DNA of 6,294 bases from Candidatus Cloacimonadota bacterium (GCA_021158425.1 JAGGUR010000007.1:1-6294); one strand, 5' to 3'; shown: positions 1-5,508, numbered from the stretch's first letter. Made by a program: numbers and translations. The notes: generated by a model from the sequence alone, not told the origin.

Positions 1-1568
1 CGAGGAGAAACCCATCTAAGAAGATTTACCATATCTCCTGCCTTATCATTAGTTCCTGATGCTCTTGCTCCGCCAAAAGGCTGTTGCCCAACTACAGCTG
101 CGGTGGGTTTATCATTAATATAAAAATTTCCAGCAGCATTTCTTAGAATTTCTTTGGCTAATATTATTGCATCTCTGTCATTCGCAAATATTGAGCCGGT
201 TAAAGCATAAGGAGAAGTCTCATCACACAAGTGCAAAGTTTCCTCATACTTATTATCTTGATATACATAAATTGTAATCACAGGTCCGAATATCTCTTCC
301 TTCATCGTCTTAAATTTTGGATTTGTTGTTAAAATGACTGTCGGCTTAATGTAATATCCTTTTGAATCGTCATATTCTCCACCACAGATAATCTCCGCAT
401 CACTTGATTTCCTGGCGAATTCAATATAGGACACGATTTTATCAAAAGCATTTTTATCAATAACAGCGTTAATAAAATTTGTAAAGTCTTCAACATCTCC
501 CATTTTCAGTTCTTTTGTGGTTGCTATTAGCTTATCTTTTAATTTTGTCCAGATGCTTTCTGGAATGTATGAGCGAGAGGCCGCAGAACATTTTTGTCCT
601 TGATATTCAAAAGCACCACGAATAATCGCTGTATTAAGTGCATCAACATCAGCAGAAGGATGAACAAATATAAAATCTTTTCCGCCTGTTTCACCAATTA
701 TCCTGGGATAAGTCTTGTAATTTTGAATATTTTTCCCAACGATTTTCCACATAGTCTGCAGCGTATTGGTACTCCCGGTAAAATGAATTCCGGCAAGATG
801 AGAATTTGAAAGAACAGGATTGCCAACTTGAGAACCAGGACCTGGAATGAAGTTAATTACTCCGTCTGGGACTCCTGCTTCTATGAAAAGCCTCATTAGA
901 TAGTATGCACTGTAGACTGCTGATGATGCGGGTTTCCACAGAACAACATTTCCCATTATCGCTGGAGCGGTTGGAAGATTTCCTGCGATTGAAGTAAAGT
1001 TAAAAGGAGTAACAGCAAAGACAAATCCTTCTAAAGCACGATGTTCTGTCATATTCCAGATTCCTTTTGATGAATTAGGTTGTCGTTCATAAATTTTCAT
1101 AGCATAATAAGTATTGAAACGGAAGAAGTCTATCAATTCGCAAGCTGAATCAATTTCTGCTTGAAATACATTTTTACTTTGTGCAAGCATTGTCGCAGCA
1201 TTGAGGAGGGGACGATATTTGGTAGAAAGCAACTCAGCAACTCTGCGGAAAATTGCAACTCTTTCCTCCCATGGCATATTTGCCCATTTCTTTCTTGCCT
1301 CAAGTGCAGCATCAATAGCCATATTTACTTCATTTTCACCAGCCTTATGATATCTGCCAAGTAGGTGCTTATGGTCGTGTGGAATCCTACACTCACCCAT
1401 ATCACCAGTCTTAATCTCTCTTCCTCCAATAATTAAAGGAATTTCAATAACCCCAGACTTTAACTCAGCAAGTTTATCTTTTATCAATTTTCTTTCATTT
1501 GAACCTGCTGAATATGAAAGAATAGGTTCGTTTGTAGGAAATGGTACTACTAATTTTGAATTAATCAT
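1..1568 (-). CDS. pruA: L-glutamate gamma-semialdehyde (delta-1-pyrroline-5-carboxylate) dehydrogenase, 3' end cut by window edge
   Basis: Oxidises glutamate-5-semialdehyde (from P5C) to glutamate with NAD+, the second step of proline catabolism, in the cytosol. The minus-strand frame is open from ATG 1568-1566 to the left edge (522 residues). It matches the long ALDH4A1/PruA family rather than a generic aldehyde dehydrogenase: an N-terminal segment, then FTPFNFTSI-like, MGNVVLWKP and HFTGST (NAD-binding), catalytic Glu293 in GETGGKD, catalytic Cys327 in EYQGQKCSA, KEEIFGP, and near the end GNFYIND and GQQPFGGARASGTND. The Glu-Cys distance of 34 equals that of human ALDH4A1 (Glu314/Cys348, from memory). 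About 20 C-terminal residues should lie beyond the edge. The start is set by a strong AAGGAGGA (1582-1575), 6 nt upstream. It follows the DUF1858 gene by 16 nt, so the two are probably co-transcribed. No proline dehydrogenase is visible. Family call is firm. Confidence 0.95.
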   Translation of the reverse strand, partial: MINSKLVVPFPTNEPILSYSAGSNERKLIKDKLAELKSGVIEIPLIIGGREIKTGDMGECRIPHDHKHLLGRYHKAGENEVNMAIDAALEARKKWANMPWEERVAIFRRVAELLSTKYRPLLNAATMLAQSKNVFQAEIDSACELIDFFRFNTYYAMKIYERQPNSSKGIWNMTEHRALEGFVFAVTPFNFTSIAGNLPTAPAIMGNVVLWKPASSAVYSAYYLMRLFIEAGVPDGVINFIPGPGSQVGNPVLSNSHLAGIHFTGSTNTLQTMWKIVGKNIQNYKTYPRIIGETGGKDFIFVHPSADVDALNTAIIRGAFEYQGQKCSAASRSYIPESIWTKLKDKLIATTKELKMGDVEDFTNFINAVIDKNAFDKIVSYIEFARKSSDAEIICGGEYDDSKGYYIKPTVILTTNPKFKTMKEEIFGPVITIYVYQDNKYEETLHLCDETSPYALTGSIFANDRDAIILAKEILRNAAGNFYINDKPTAAVVGQQPFGGARASGTNDKAGDMVNLLRWVSP

Positions 1569-1584
1569 TTCTTGTCCTCCTTAA

Positions 1585-1809
1585 TTATTTTTTCTCAGAA
1601 CCTTTTATAAATTTATTAAGTTCAAATATAATTTTATCCATTTCTTCATCAGAAAAGCCTTTTTCATCCATCTGGTCATGGAGCGTACCCCAAACAGGTT
1701 CGCCACACATAATACAGACAATTCCTTTTTCTGAAAGAAAATCTTGTGCCCTGGGAAACTTTTCTAAAATGTCCTCAATCCACATATCTTTTGTAATATG
1801 TAATTTCAC
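1585..1809 (-). CDS. DUF1858 domain protein, 74 aa, GTG start
   Basis: A small soluble protein that is essentially one DUF1858 domain. It has the family's N-terminal pattern (ITKDMWIEDILEKFP, residues 5-19, in place of the usual ITKDMTIEEIL), the conserved cysteine pair C32-x2-C35 followed by GEPVWGTL, and a helical acidic C-terminus (FSDEEMDKIIFELNKFI). Its molecular function is unknown; DUF1858 domains are often found near redox or Fe-S proteins, and the CxxC could bind metal or act as a thiol pair (inference). The start is GTG 1809-1807, because the domain begins there and AGAAGG (1822-1817) lies 7 nt upstream; the internal ATG at residue 9 would remove the start of the domain. It is the first gene of the operon with P5C dehydrogenase, 16 nt upstream of it. 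The pairing may mean a role in amino-acid oxidation, but this is not demonstrated. Confidence 0.85.
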   Translation of the reverse strand: MKLHITKDMWIEDILEKFPRAQDFLSEKGIVCIMCGEPVWGTLHDQMDEKGFSDEEMDKIIFELNKFIKGSEKK

Positions 1810-1816
1810 GAAGCAA

Positions 1817-1822
1817 CCTTCT
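1817..1822 (-). promoter_or_regulatory. Ribosome binding site for the GTG-started DUF1858 gene
   Basis: On the minus strand AGAAGG lies 7 nt before GTG 1809-1807. It supports the non-ATG start over the internal ATG codon. Confidence 0.6.
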
Positions 1823-1858
1823 CTATACTATTGAAAATATTGATATTTTTAAAAAGAA

Positions 1859-1888
1859 ATTATTTATTCTGTATAAATTAGATGTCAA
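1859..1888 (-). promoter_or_regulatory. Sigma-70-like promoter of the DUF1858-pruA operon
   Basis: The minus strand reads a consensus -35 TTGACA (1888-1883), an 18-nt spacer and -10 AATAAT (1864-1859, 5 of 6 to TATAAT). Transcription would begin near 1852, leaving a leader of about 40 nt before the GTG start. The upstream edge of the -35 box is only 3 bp from the left direct repeat of the MITE-like element. Confidence 0.5.
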
Positions 1889-1891
1889 GCA

Positions 1892-1905
1892 GTTTCTAAA
1901 AATAG
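1892..1905 (+). repeat. Left 14-bp direct repeat flanking the MITE-like element
   Basis: The sequence gtttctaaaaatag is identical to 2117-2130. The two copies bracket the inverted-repeat element exactly, so they are the likely target-site duplication. Confidence 0.7.
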
Positions 1906-1953
1906 CATTGATACCCCCAAAAATTTTAAAAATTTTTGACTACTTTCCTTCCT

Positions 1954-1975
1954 GCGAGATGATAAATCATCTCGC
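1954..1975. repeat. Perfect hairpin inside the MITE-like element
   Basis: Arms gcgagatga and tcatctcgc (9 bp) enclose the loop taaa. There is no T-tract right after it on the plus strand, so it is not an obvious terminator. It is part of the internal structure of the surrounding element. Confidence 0.6.
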
Positions 1976-1987
1976 TTATTCAAAGGA

Positions 1988-2005
1988 ATCCCGATAAATC
2001 GGGAT
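1988..2005. repeat. Short palindrome ATCCCGAT-aa-ATCGGGAT
   Basis: Two 8-bp arms separated by aa. The CCCGA/TCGGG core recurs in other palindromes of this window (4439-4461, 5386-5402), so this looks like one member of a dispersed palindromic repeat family. Confidence 0.6.
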
Positions 2006-2116
2006 AAAAAACAGCCAACAATCCAGAAGCTATAAATTTCCACTTACTTCCCACTGTATTCTGTTTACTATTAGTCAGTTACAGAAACGCTATCCAAAAT
2101 TTTGGGGGTATGACTG

Positions 2117-2130
2117 GTTTCTAAAAATAG
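2117..2130 (+). repeat. Right 14-bp direct repeat flanking the MITE-like element
   Basis: Exact copy of 1892-1905, directly after the right inverted-repeat end. Confidence 0.7.
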
Positions 2131-2191
2131 ATAATAAAACTTAAAATTCTTATAAAAATGTGTCCCTCAAAAAATTGGTGAATTATTTTTC

Positions 2192-2220
2192 TTGACAGGC
2201 AATATTACACTACATTTTAT
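2192..2220 (+). promoter_or_regulatory. Sigma-70-like promoter of the riboswitch/ECF transcript
   Basis: A consensus -35 TTGACA (2192-2197), a 17-nt spacer and -10 TTTTAT (2215-2220, 4 of 6). The predicted transcription start, around 2227, falls just before the first conserved bases of the riboswitch at 2231. That placement independently supports both calls. Confidence 0.6.
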
Positions 2221-2230
2221 TTTCATATTT

Positions 2231-2325
2231 ATAGCCGAGTGATATATTCTAAACTGTAGCATGATATATCACCGATAGGGTCTATCTGGAAACGGATATG
2301 CCTCCCGTGTTTGGAAAGGCCAGAA
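2231..2325 (+). promoter_or_regulatory. Moco/Tuco-type (molybdenum or tungsten cofactor) riboswitch aptamer
   Basis: In order: AGCC (2233-2236); a 9-bp hairpin gtgatatat/atatatcac (2239-2247, 2264-2272); AGGG (2277-2280); a 6-bp hairpin tatctg-GAAA-cggata (2283-2298); GCCTCCCGT (2300-2308); then TTTGGAAAGGC (2310-2320). The order GGG, hairpin, GCCTCCCGT, short linker, GGAAAGG is the signature of the Moco RNA known from the E. coli moaA leader. Only two hairpins precede the core, whereas E. coli has three, so this is the compact form. The outer closing stem (AGCC with a downstream GGCT) is poor here. In the known cases this RNA represses or tunes genes of molybdenum-cofactor synthesis and molybdate uptake; here it would control the ECF transporter. 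A covariance-model score was not available. Confidence 0.85.
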
Positions 2326-2372
2326 AGACAATTTACTTTCTTGCCTTCTAAAATAATAAATTTTTTAGGAGG
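2316..2372 (+). promoter_or_regulatory. Putative riboswitch expression platform with orphan Shine-Dalgarno
   Basis: A hairpin pairs AAGGC and AGAAAG (2316-2327, one mismatch between them) with CTTTCT and GCCTT (2336-2347). It uses the conserved GGAAAGG strand of the aptamer, so it cannot coexist with the folded aptamer. A weak CTAAAA/TTTTAG stem (2348-2353, 2363-2368) follows and touches the AGGAGG at 2367-2372. That AGGAGG is a perfect Shine-Dalgarno and can also pair with CCTCC (2301-2305) of the aptamer core. No ATG, GTG or TTG lies at a usable distance after it; the transporter start is 111 nt further on. The mechanism (translation masking or otherwise) is inference. Confidence 0.45.
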
Positions 2373-2483
2373 TTCTATTAAATCATTCCTTATCACTTTA
2401 AAACTTTTATTCCTGAATAAGAAAATTTTAAATAATTTTGATATTCCATCTTAATTTAAGCAGCTAAAGTTACAAAATATCTT

Positions 2484-3053
2484 ATGAGTTATTTCACCAA
2501 ATATTCCTCACAAGATTTATTATACATAGCCATTTTTAGTGCTTTAGGATTAGCAGTTAAGCCTATTGTCGCCCCTCTTATTCATTTAATTTCTACACCA
2601 TTAATGTTTCCAGGAGGTTCCCTTGCCGGTGGATTATATATGATGTGGATTACTCTTGCAGTAGTAATTGTTCAAAAACCAGGAGTTGGATTTCTGGTGG
2701 GTTTAGTTCAAGCCGTTGTAATCCTCTCTCTGGGACTTTTTGCAAGTCATGGTGCGATTTCTTTAATTAGCTATACTATGCCAGGATTAGTTGCAGATAT
2801 AACAGCCCTTTTGCTAAAAAGAAAAGATACTATTTATGCCCATATTTTAATCTGTGCATTCGCAAATATTACAGGAATAATAATTATATCAACATTGTTT
2901 TTGCGGTTGCCTTTTATTCCAATTGTTATTTCAATATTTATTGGTTCTTTTTCTGGAATAATTGGTGGGCTTTTATCCTATTCATTGTTTATCAAATTAA
3001 AAAAATATAGAATTATTGGAAATGAACCGAGAATCGCTAATGGACGAGAATAA
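2484..3053 (+). CDS. ECF transporter substrate-binding (S) component, YkoE-like
   Basis: A 189-residue membrane protein with about six hydrophobic segments (roughly 12-36, 46-64, 68-88, 90-111, 119-142, 144-172) and a short basic tail. This is the size and topology of an ECF S component, the part that binds the imported small molecule. Residues 46-70 (SLAGGLYMMWITL, then QKPGVGFLVGL) resemble YkoE, which has a similar tryptophan region and a conserved KPG. YkoE systems are assigned to thiamine or its HMP precursor, but the Moco-type riboswitch and downstream mobB suggest a molybdopterin-related ligand (inference). The ATG is the first start after an in-frame TAA at 2457; no good Shine-Dalgarno precedes it. 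The order S, A, A', T mirrors ykoE-ykoD-ykoC with the ATPase split in two. Role as S component is firm; substrate unknown. Confidence 0.85.
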   Translation: MSYFTKYSSQDLLYIAIFSALGLAVKPIVAPLIHLISTPLMFPGGSLAGGLYMMWITLAVVIVQKPGVGFLVGLVQAVVILSLGLFASHGAISLISYTMPGLVADITALLLKRKDTIYAHILICAFANITGIIIISTLFLRLPFIPIVISIFIGSFSGIIGGLLSYSLFIKLKKYRIIGNEPRIANGRE

Positions 3054-3110
3054 ACGATAATGAGTTGAAAGACCAAATCTAAAATAATACTGGATTACGA
3101 ATAAAATCTT

Positions 3111-3767
3111 ATGTCAATTCTTGAAATTCAAAATCTATCCTTTCGCTATTCAAATAATCAATCATGGATTGTCAGAAATTTCTCATTTGCAGCTGATGCA
3201 GGCGATATTGTCGCGGTTATAGGTGAAAGCGGAAGCGGTAAAACAACCTTTCTTTATTTACTTTGTGGTGTAATTCCTAAAGTTATTAAAGGGCATTTTA
3301 GCGGTAAAATTAAAGTTATGAATGAAAATATTGAGAATCTTTCTCTACCACAAATTGCACCAAAACTCAGTTTAATGATGCAGGAAACAGAACTTCAATT
3401 ATCATTTCCGTCCGTTGAACAAGAATTAGCATTTGCGCCAGAAAATTTGAAACTTGCTCCATCAGAGATTGAAAATCGGGTTGATGATGCTCTAACTCTA
3501 TTACAAATTAAATCTTTGCGTTATGAAGAAACAGCTACACTTTCTTTCGGCCAGAAAAAACTGGTTGCGTTTGCCTCGGTTCTAACCTTATCTCCGCAAA
3601 TCTTTTTATTAGATGAGCCAACTTCAGGCCTTTCAACTCATTATATTCAACAAATTGCAAATGTAATTCAAACATCATCTCAAGCTGGTAAAACGATATT
3701 TATTGCCAATCCTACAACTAATTTATTAGAAATTTCAAATAAAACTATTGATTTGAATAAACTCTAA
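3111..3767 (+). CDS. ECF transporter ATPase, first subunit (EcfA type)
   Basis: A 218-residue ABC ATPase that would hydrolyse ATP on the cytoplasmic face to drive the S/T membrane pair. Visible motifs: Walker A GESGSGKTT (38-46), Q-loop Gln91, signature LSFGQ (144-148), Walker B IFLLDEPTSGL (164-174) with catalytic Glu169. The switch (H-loop) His expected after the last core strand is replaced: the segment reads TIFIANPTT, with Asn200 where His normally sits. The signature also has Phe in place of the usual second Gly. The protein is short for an EcfA (often about 270-290 residues), as it lacks the usual C-terminal extension. It starts 57 nt after the S gene without a clear Shine-Dalgarno and ends 3 nt before its partner. 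Probably works as a heterodimer with the next gene product. Confidence 0.9.
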   Translation: MSILEIQNLSFRYSNNQSWIVRNFSFAADAGDIVAVIGESGSGKTTFLYLLCGVIPKVIKGHFSGKIKVMNENIENLSLPQIAPKLSLMMQETELQLSFPSVEQELAFAPENLKLAPSEIENRVDDALTLLQIKSLRYEETATLSFGQKKLVAFASVLTLSPQIFLLDEPTSGLSTHYIQQIANVIQTSSQAGKTIFIANPTTNLLEISNKTIDLNKL

Positions 3768-3770
3768 AAA

Positions 3771-4430
3771 ATGAAACTACTTTACAAAATAGAAGGACTT
3801 TCATTTTCATATTCCTCTGATAAAGAAATTTTTCAAAACACCTTTCTTAAATTAGACTTTGAAACGATTACTTTGTTAAGTGGGAAAAATGGGAGTGGAA
3901 AGACTACTCTTTGCCGTCTTTTATCTGGTCTGGAAAAAAAATTCCAGGGTTGCATTTTACTGGAAAATAAAAATTTGTCTAAAATACCAGTAAATATAAT
4001 TGCCAACAAAGTAGTTTATCTAAAACAAGAAAGTTTAGCTAATGTTGTTGCTGCCAATCCTGATGAAGATTTAGCCATCTGGCAGCACAAATTTCGCTTA
4101 AATAATAATACTTTTGAAAAAAGAAGAGCAAATGCTCTTGAATATTTTAATATTTATAACTTTAAAGATAAACCGATTTGGGAGCTAAGCAGTGGACAGA
4201 TAAAACGCATCGGATTATCGGCTTTGCTTTTGAATGACGAAAAATATTGGATTCTGGATGAACCTTTTGGTAGTTTAGATGATAAGTCTGTTGAATTACT
4301 TCTACATATTTTAGATACAAGAAAAAAAAGAATGAAAGGTTGCCTTCTTATTACTCATCAATTTCAAGAATGTAAGTCAATCACAGACCGTTGTCTTCAA
4401 ATAGAAAACAAAAATATAATTGAAAAATGA
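3771..4430 (+). CDS. ECF transporter ATPase, second subunit (EcfA' type)
   Basis: A 219-residue ABC ATPase, partner of the preceding subunit. All catalytic elements look intact: Walker A GKNGSGKTT (38-46), Q-loop Gln86, signature LSSGQ (139-143), Walker B YWILDEPFGSLD (159-170) with Glu164, and switch His196 in LLITHQ. The stretch NPDEDLAIW (96-104) corresponds to the NP...EDVAFG region typical of ECF ATPases, which supports assignment to this group rather than to a classical importer. Only AAA separates its ATG from the stop of the first ATPase gene, so the two are translated from one message and may be translationally coupled; there is no separate Shine-Dalgarno. Like its partner it lacks a long C-terminal extension. 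A 142-nt gap with palindromes separates it from the T gene. Confidence 0.9.
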   Translation: MKLLYKIEGLSFSYSSDKEIFQNTFLKLDFETITLLSGKNGSGKTTLCRLLSGLEKKFQGCILLENKNLSKIPVNIIANKVVYLKQESLANVVAANPDEDLAIWQHKFRLNNNTFEKRRANALEYFNIYNFKDKPIWELSSGQIKRIGLSALLLNDEKYWILDEPFGSLDDKSVELLLHILDTRKKRMKGCLLITHQFQECKSITDRCLQIENKNIIEK

Positions 4431-4438
4431 AACATACA

Positions 4439-4461
4439 TGTCCCGAAAACAAATCGGGACA
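4439..4461. repeat. Palindrome tgtcccga...tcgggaca in the A'-T gap
   Basis: 8-bp perfect arms (4439-4446, 4454-4461) around an A-rich 7-nt loop, 8 nt after the A' stop codon. No T-tract follows on the plus strand. It shares the CCCGA/TCGGG core with other palindromes in the window. Confidence 0.6.
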
Positions 4462-4483
4462 CAAAGGAGAATGAAAATTATAT

Positions 4484-4562
4484 GCAGAGACTGAAACATC
4501 AAATAATAAGAGAAGAATCCGCCGGCTGGCGGACTCTGTGTTCTCTGTGTCTCTGCGGTGAG
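4484..4562. repeat. Repeat-like intergenic element upstream of ecfT
   Basis: The inverted pair gcagagac (4484-4491) and gtctctgc (4549-4556) encloses a GC-rich hairpin tccgcc-ggct-ggcgga (4518-4533), then a low-complexity tract of ctctgtg/tctctg units. The base composition is unlike the AT-rich surroundings. Tracts of this kind recur between genes in many environmental bacterial genomes (general impression). It probably does not code for protein, which is one reason to place the ecfT start after it. Confidence 0.45.
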
Positions 4563-4572
4563 ATATTTTCAG

Positions 4573-5304
4573 ATGAAAATTAATCTTCGCACATTACTAA
4601 TTATTGTAATATTGATAACATCTCTATCTGTTATCTATCAAAAAATATTTGTGCAAATCGTTTTAATTCTTCTTTCCATTCTATTACTGTTTTTAATACA
4701 TCCTAACAAGAAAAAATCTGCCAGGTTATTGCATAGATTAAAAAATCTTGGAAAGATTATTTTTACTTTGATGCTCTTTCAAATTCTTTTCCGAAGAGGC
4801 GGTGATGTTCTCTGGCAATGGGGTATTATAAAAATCACCTCAGTTGGAATAAATTATGGTGTCACTTCCTCTCTGCGTTTTTTTCTCATAATTTTAATTG
4901 CTGGTCTTTTGTTTGACATTCCACATTATGATTATTTATTAGCATTACGAAGTTGGAAGATTCCTTATGAAATTTCCTTCCTGGTTGCCTCGGTAATTAA
5001 TTTCATTCCAACTTTTAACAATCAGTTTCGTATCATCATAGAAGAACTCTCATTAAGGGGCATTGACCTAAAAAGAATACCAATTTTGAAAAGACCACGA
5101 GCATATATTTCACTAATATTTCCTGTAGTTGCGCGAACAATCGCCAATGCACGTTTTCGTGCAATCTCATTAGAATTACGAGGATTTCGGTTATATCGCC
5201 ATAGAACCTATTTATATGAGAACAAGTTGAAATGGCTTGACTATGTTATACAAAGTGGTGTTTTGTTTGGATTTCTTATGATTATTTACTTTTATCATGT
5301 TTAA
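4573..5304 (+). CDS. ECF transporter transmembrane coupling protein (EcfT)
   Basis: A 243-residue integral membrane protein that links the ATPases to the S component. It has N-terminal hydrophobic helices (about 8-42), another near 59-75, a segment around 97-117 and a C-terminal helix (about 225-241). The family fingerprint is two Arg-Gly motifs in the cytoplasmic coupling helices: EELSLRGID (157-165) and SLELRGF (199-205). The usual ARG reads LRG in both. Between them lies the typical hydrophobic hairpin (AYISLIFPVVARTI). I chose ATG 4573 rather than GTG 4558, because the GTG falls inside the low-complexity repeat tract and the hydrophobic N-terminus begins after the ATG. It is the last gene of the S-A-A'-T cassette. 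The 9-bp sequence tgcggtgag at 4554-4562 recurs inverted at 5321-5329, so the gene is bracketed by repeat-type DNA. Confidence 0.85.
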   Translation: MKINLRTLLIIVILITSLSVIYQKIFVQIVLILLSILLLFLIHPNKKKSARLLHRLKNLGKIIFTLMLFQILFRRGGDVLWQWGIIKITSVGINYGVTSSLRFFLIILIAGLLFDIPHYDYLLALRSWKIPYEISFLVASVINFIPTFNNQFRIIIEELSLRGIDLKRIPILKRPRAYISLIFPVVARTIANARFRAISLELRGFRLYRHRTYLYENKLKWLDYVIQSGVLFGFLMIIYFYHV

Positions 5305-5316
5305 AATTGCCACAGA

Positions 5317-5351
5317 CCTGCTCACCGCACCCCAATGAAATCGGGGGCAGG
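5317..5351. repeat. Bulged GC-rich hairpin after ecfT
   Basis: cctgc (5317-5321) pairs with gcagg (5347-5351), and inside it cccc(5330-5333) pairs with gggg (5343-5346) around aatgaaatc, leaving an 8-nt bulge. It starts 12 nt after the ecfT stop. No T-run follows, so it is at most a weak terminator. Confidence 0.35.
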
Positions 5352-5364
5352 CAGGGACTTTGAA

Positions 5365-5442
5365 GGTGATGGAAATTTTAGTAACACGGGACTCTGTCCC
5401 GTCTGTATTAAAAAACAGGATTATAAATCCTGATAGATCACC
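5365..5442 (+). other. Possible three-way-junction RNA in the mobB leader
   Basis: GGTGAT (5365-5370) pairs with ATCACC (5437-5442) and encloses two perfect 7-bp hairpins: acgggac/gtcccgt (5386-5402) and caggatt/aatcctg (5416-5432). This could be a structured leader of mobB or two palindromic repeats that happen to lie side by side. On the minus strand the second hairpin is followed by TTTTTT, so it could also stop minus-strand transcription. Confidence 0.3.
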
Positions 5443-5498
5443 GTCTGGTTGTTAAAACAAGAATTATTAGAATAGTTTATAAAACGATTGAATTTGTC

Positions 5499-5503
5499 AG
5501 GAG
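5499..5503 (+). promoter_or_regulatory. Ribosome binding site that sets the mobB start
   Basis: AGGAG lies 5 nt before ATG 5509. It favours this start over the in-frame TTG at 5488, which would place the Shine-Dalgarno inside the coding region. Confidence 0.75.
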
Positions 5504-5508
5504 TAGCA

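Larger units (their letters stand above)
1906..2116. mobile_element. MITE-like non-coding element with terminal inverted repeats
   Basis: This 211-bp stretch begins cattgatacccccaaaa and ends with the inverse of cagtcatacccccaaaa. The outer 17 positions agree at 15, and the match runs on into an AATTTT tract with one A of indel. The element contains no ORF. Inside are two perfect hairpins (1954-1975 and 1988-2005). Together with the 14-bp direct repeats outside, this is the architecture of a non-autonomous transposon. The family is not identified; the CCCCCAAAA ends and long duplication could fit an IS1634-type parent, which is a weak guess. It sits in the divergent intergenic region between the two promoters. 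Confidence 0.65.

Noticed and set aside
594..809. Plus-strand ORF of 71 codons
   Set aside because: Lies antisense inside the well-supported pruA frame, over its catalytic region; low-complexity product with no recognisable family.
1133..1364. Short ORFs on both strands (1133-1315 minus, 1161-1364 plus)
   Set aside because: Both are out-of-frame shadows of pruA; no Shine-Dalgarno and no family resemblance.
2221..2483. TPP riboswitch, expected from the YkoE-like S component
   Set aside because: The leader lacks the CTGAGA and the ACC-TGATC-type core of TPP riboswitches; it carries the Moco-type GCCTCCCGT and GGAAAGG instead.
4558..4572. GTG start at 4558 for EcfT
   Set aside because: It is part of the repeat tract tctctgcggtg; ATG 4573 directly precedes the hydrophobic N-terminus.
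4482..4583. Possible 33-codon ORF after aaggaga (4464-4470), overlapping the ecfT start
   Set aside because: Runs through the GC-rich hairpin and the ctctgtg tract, spacing to the Shine-Dalgarno is long, and the translated tract is typical of repeat DNA rather than of a protein.
5445..5484. Separate promoter for mobB (TTGTTA at 5449-5454, TATAAA at 5479-5484)
   Set aside because: The two boxes are 24 nt apart, too far for a sigma-70 promoter, and no better -35 is placed before TATAAA. Left open whether mobB is read from the ECF promoter.
5488..5508. TTG start at 5488 for MobB
   Set aside because: It would place the AGGAG site inside the gene; ATG 5509 has ideal spacing and begins the P-loop strand directly, as in other MobB proteins.
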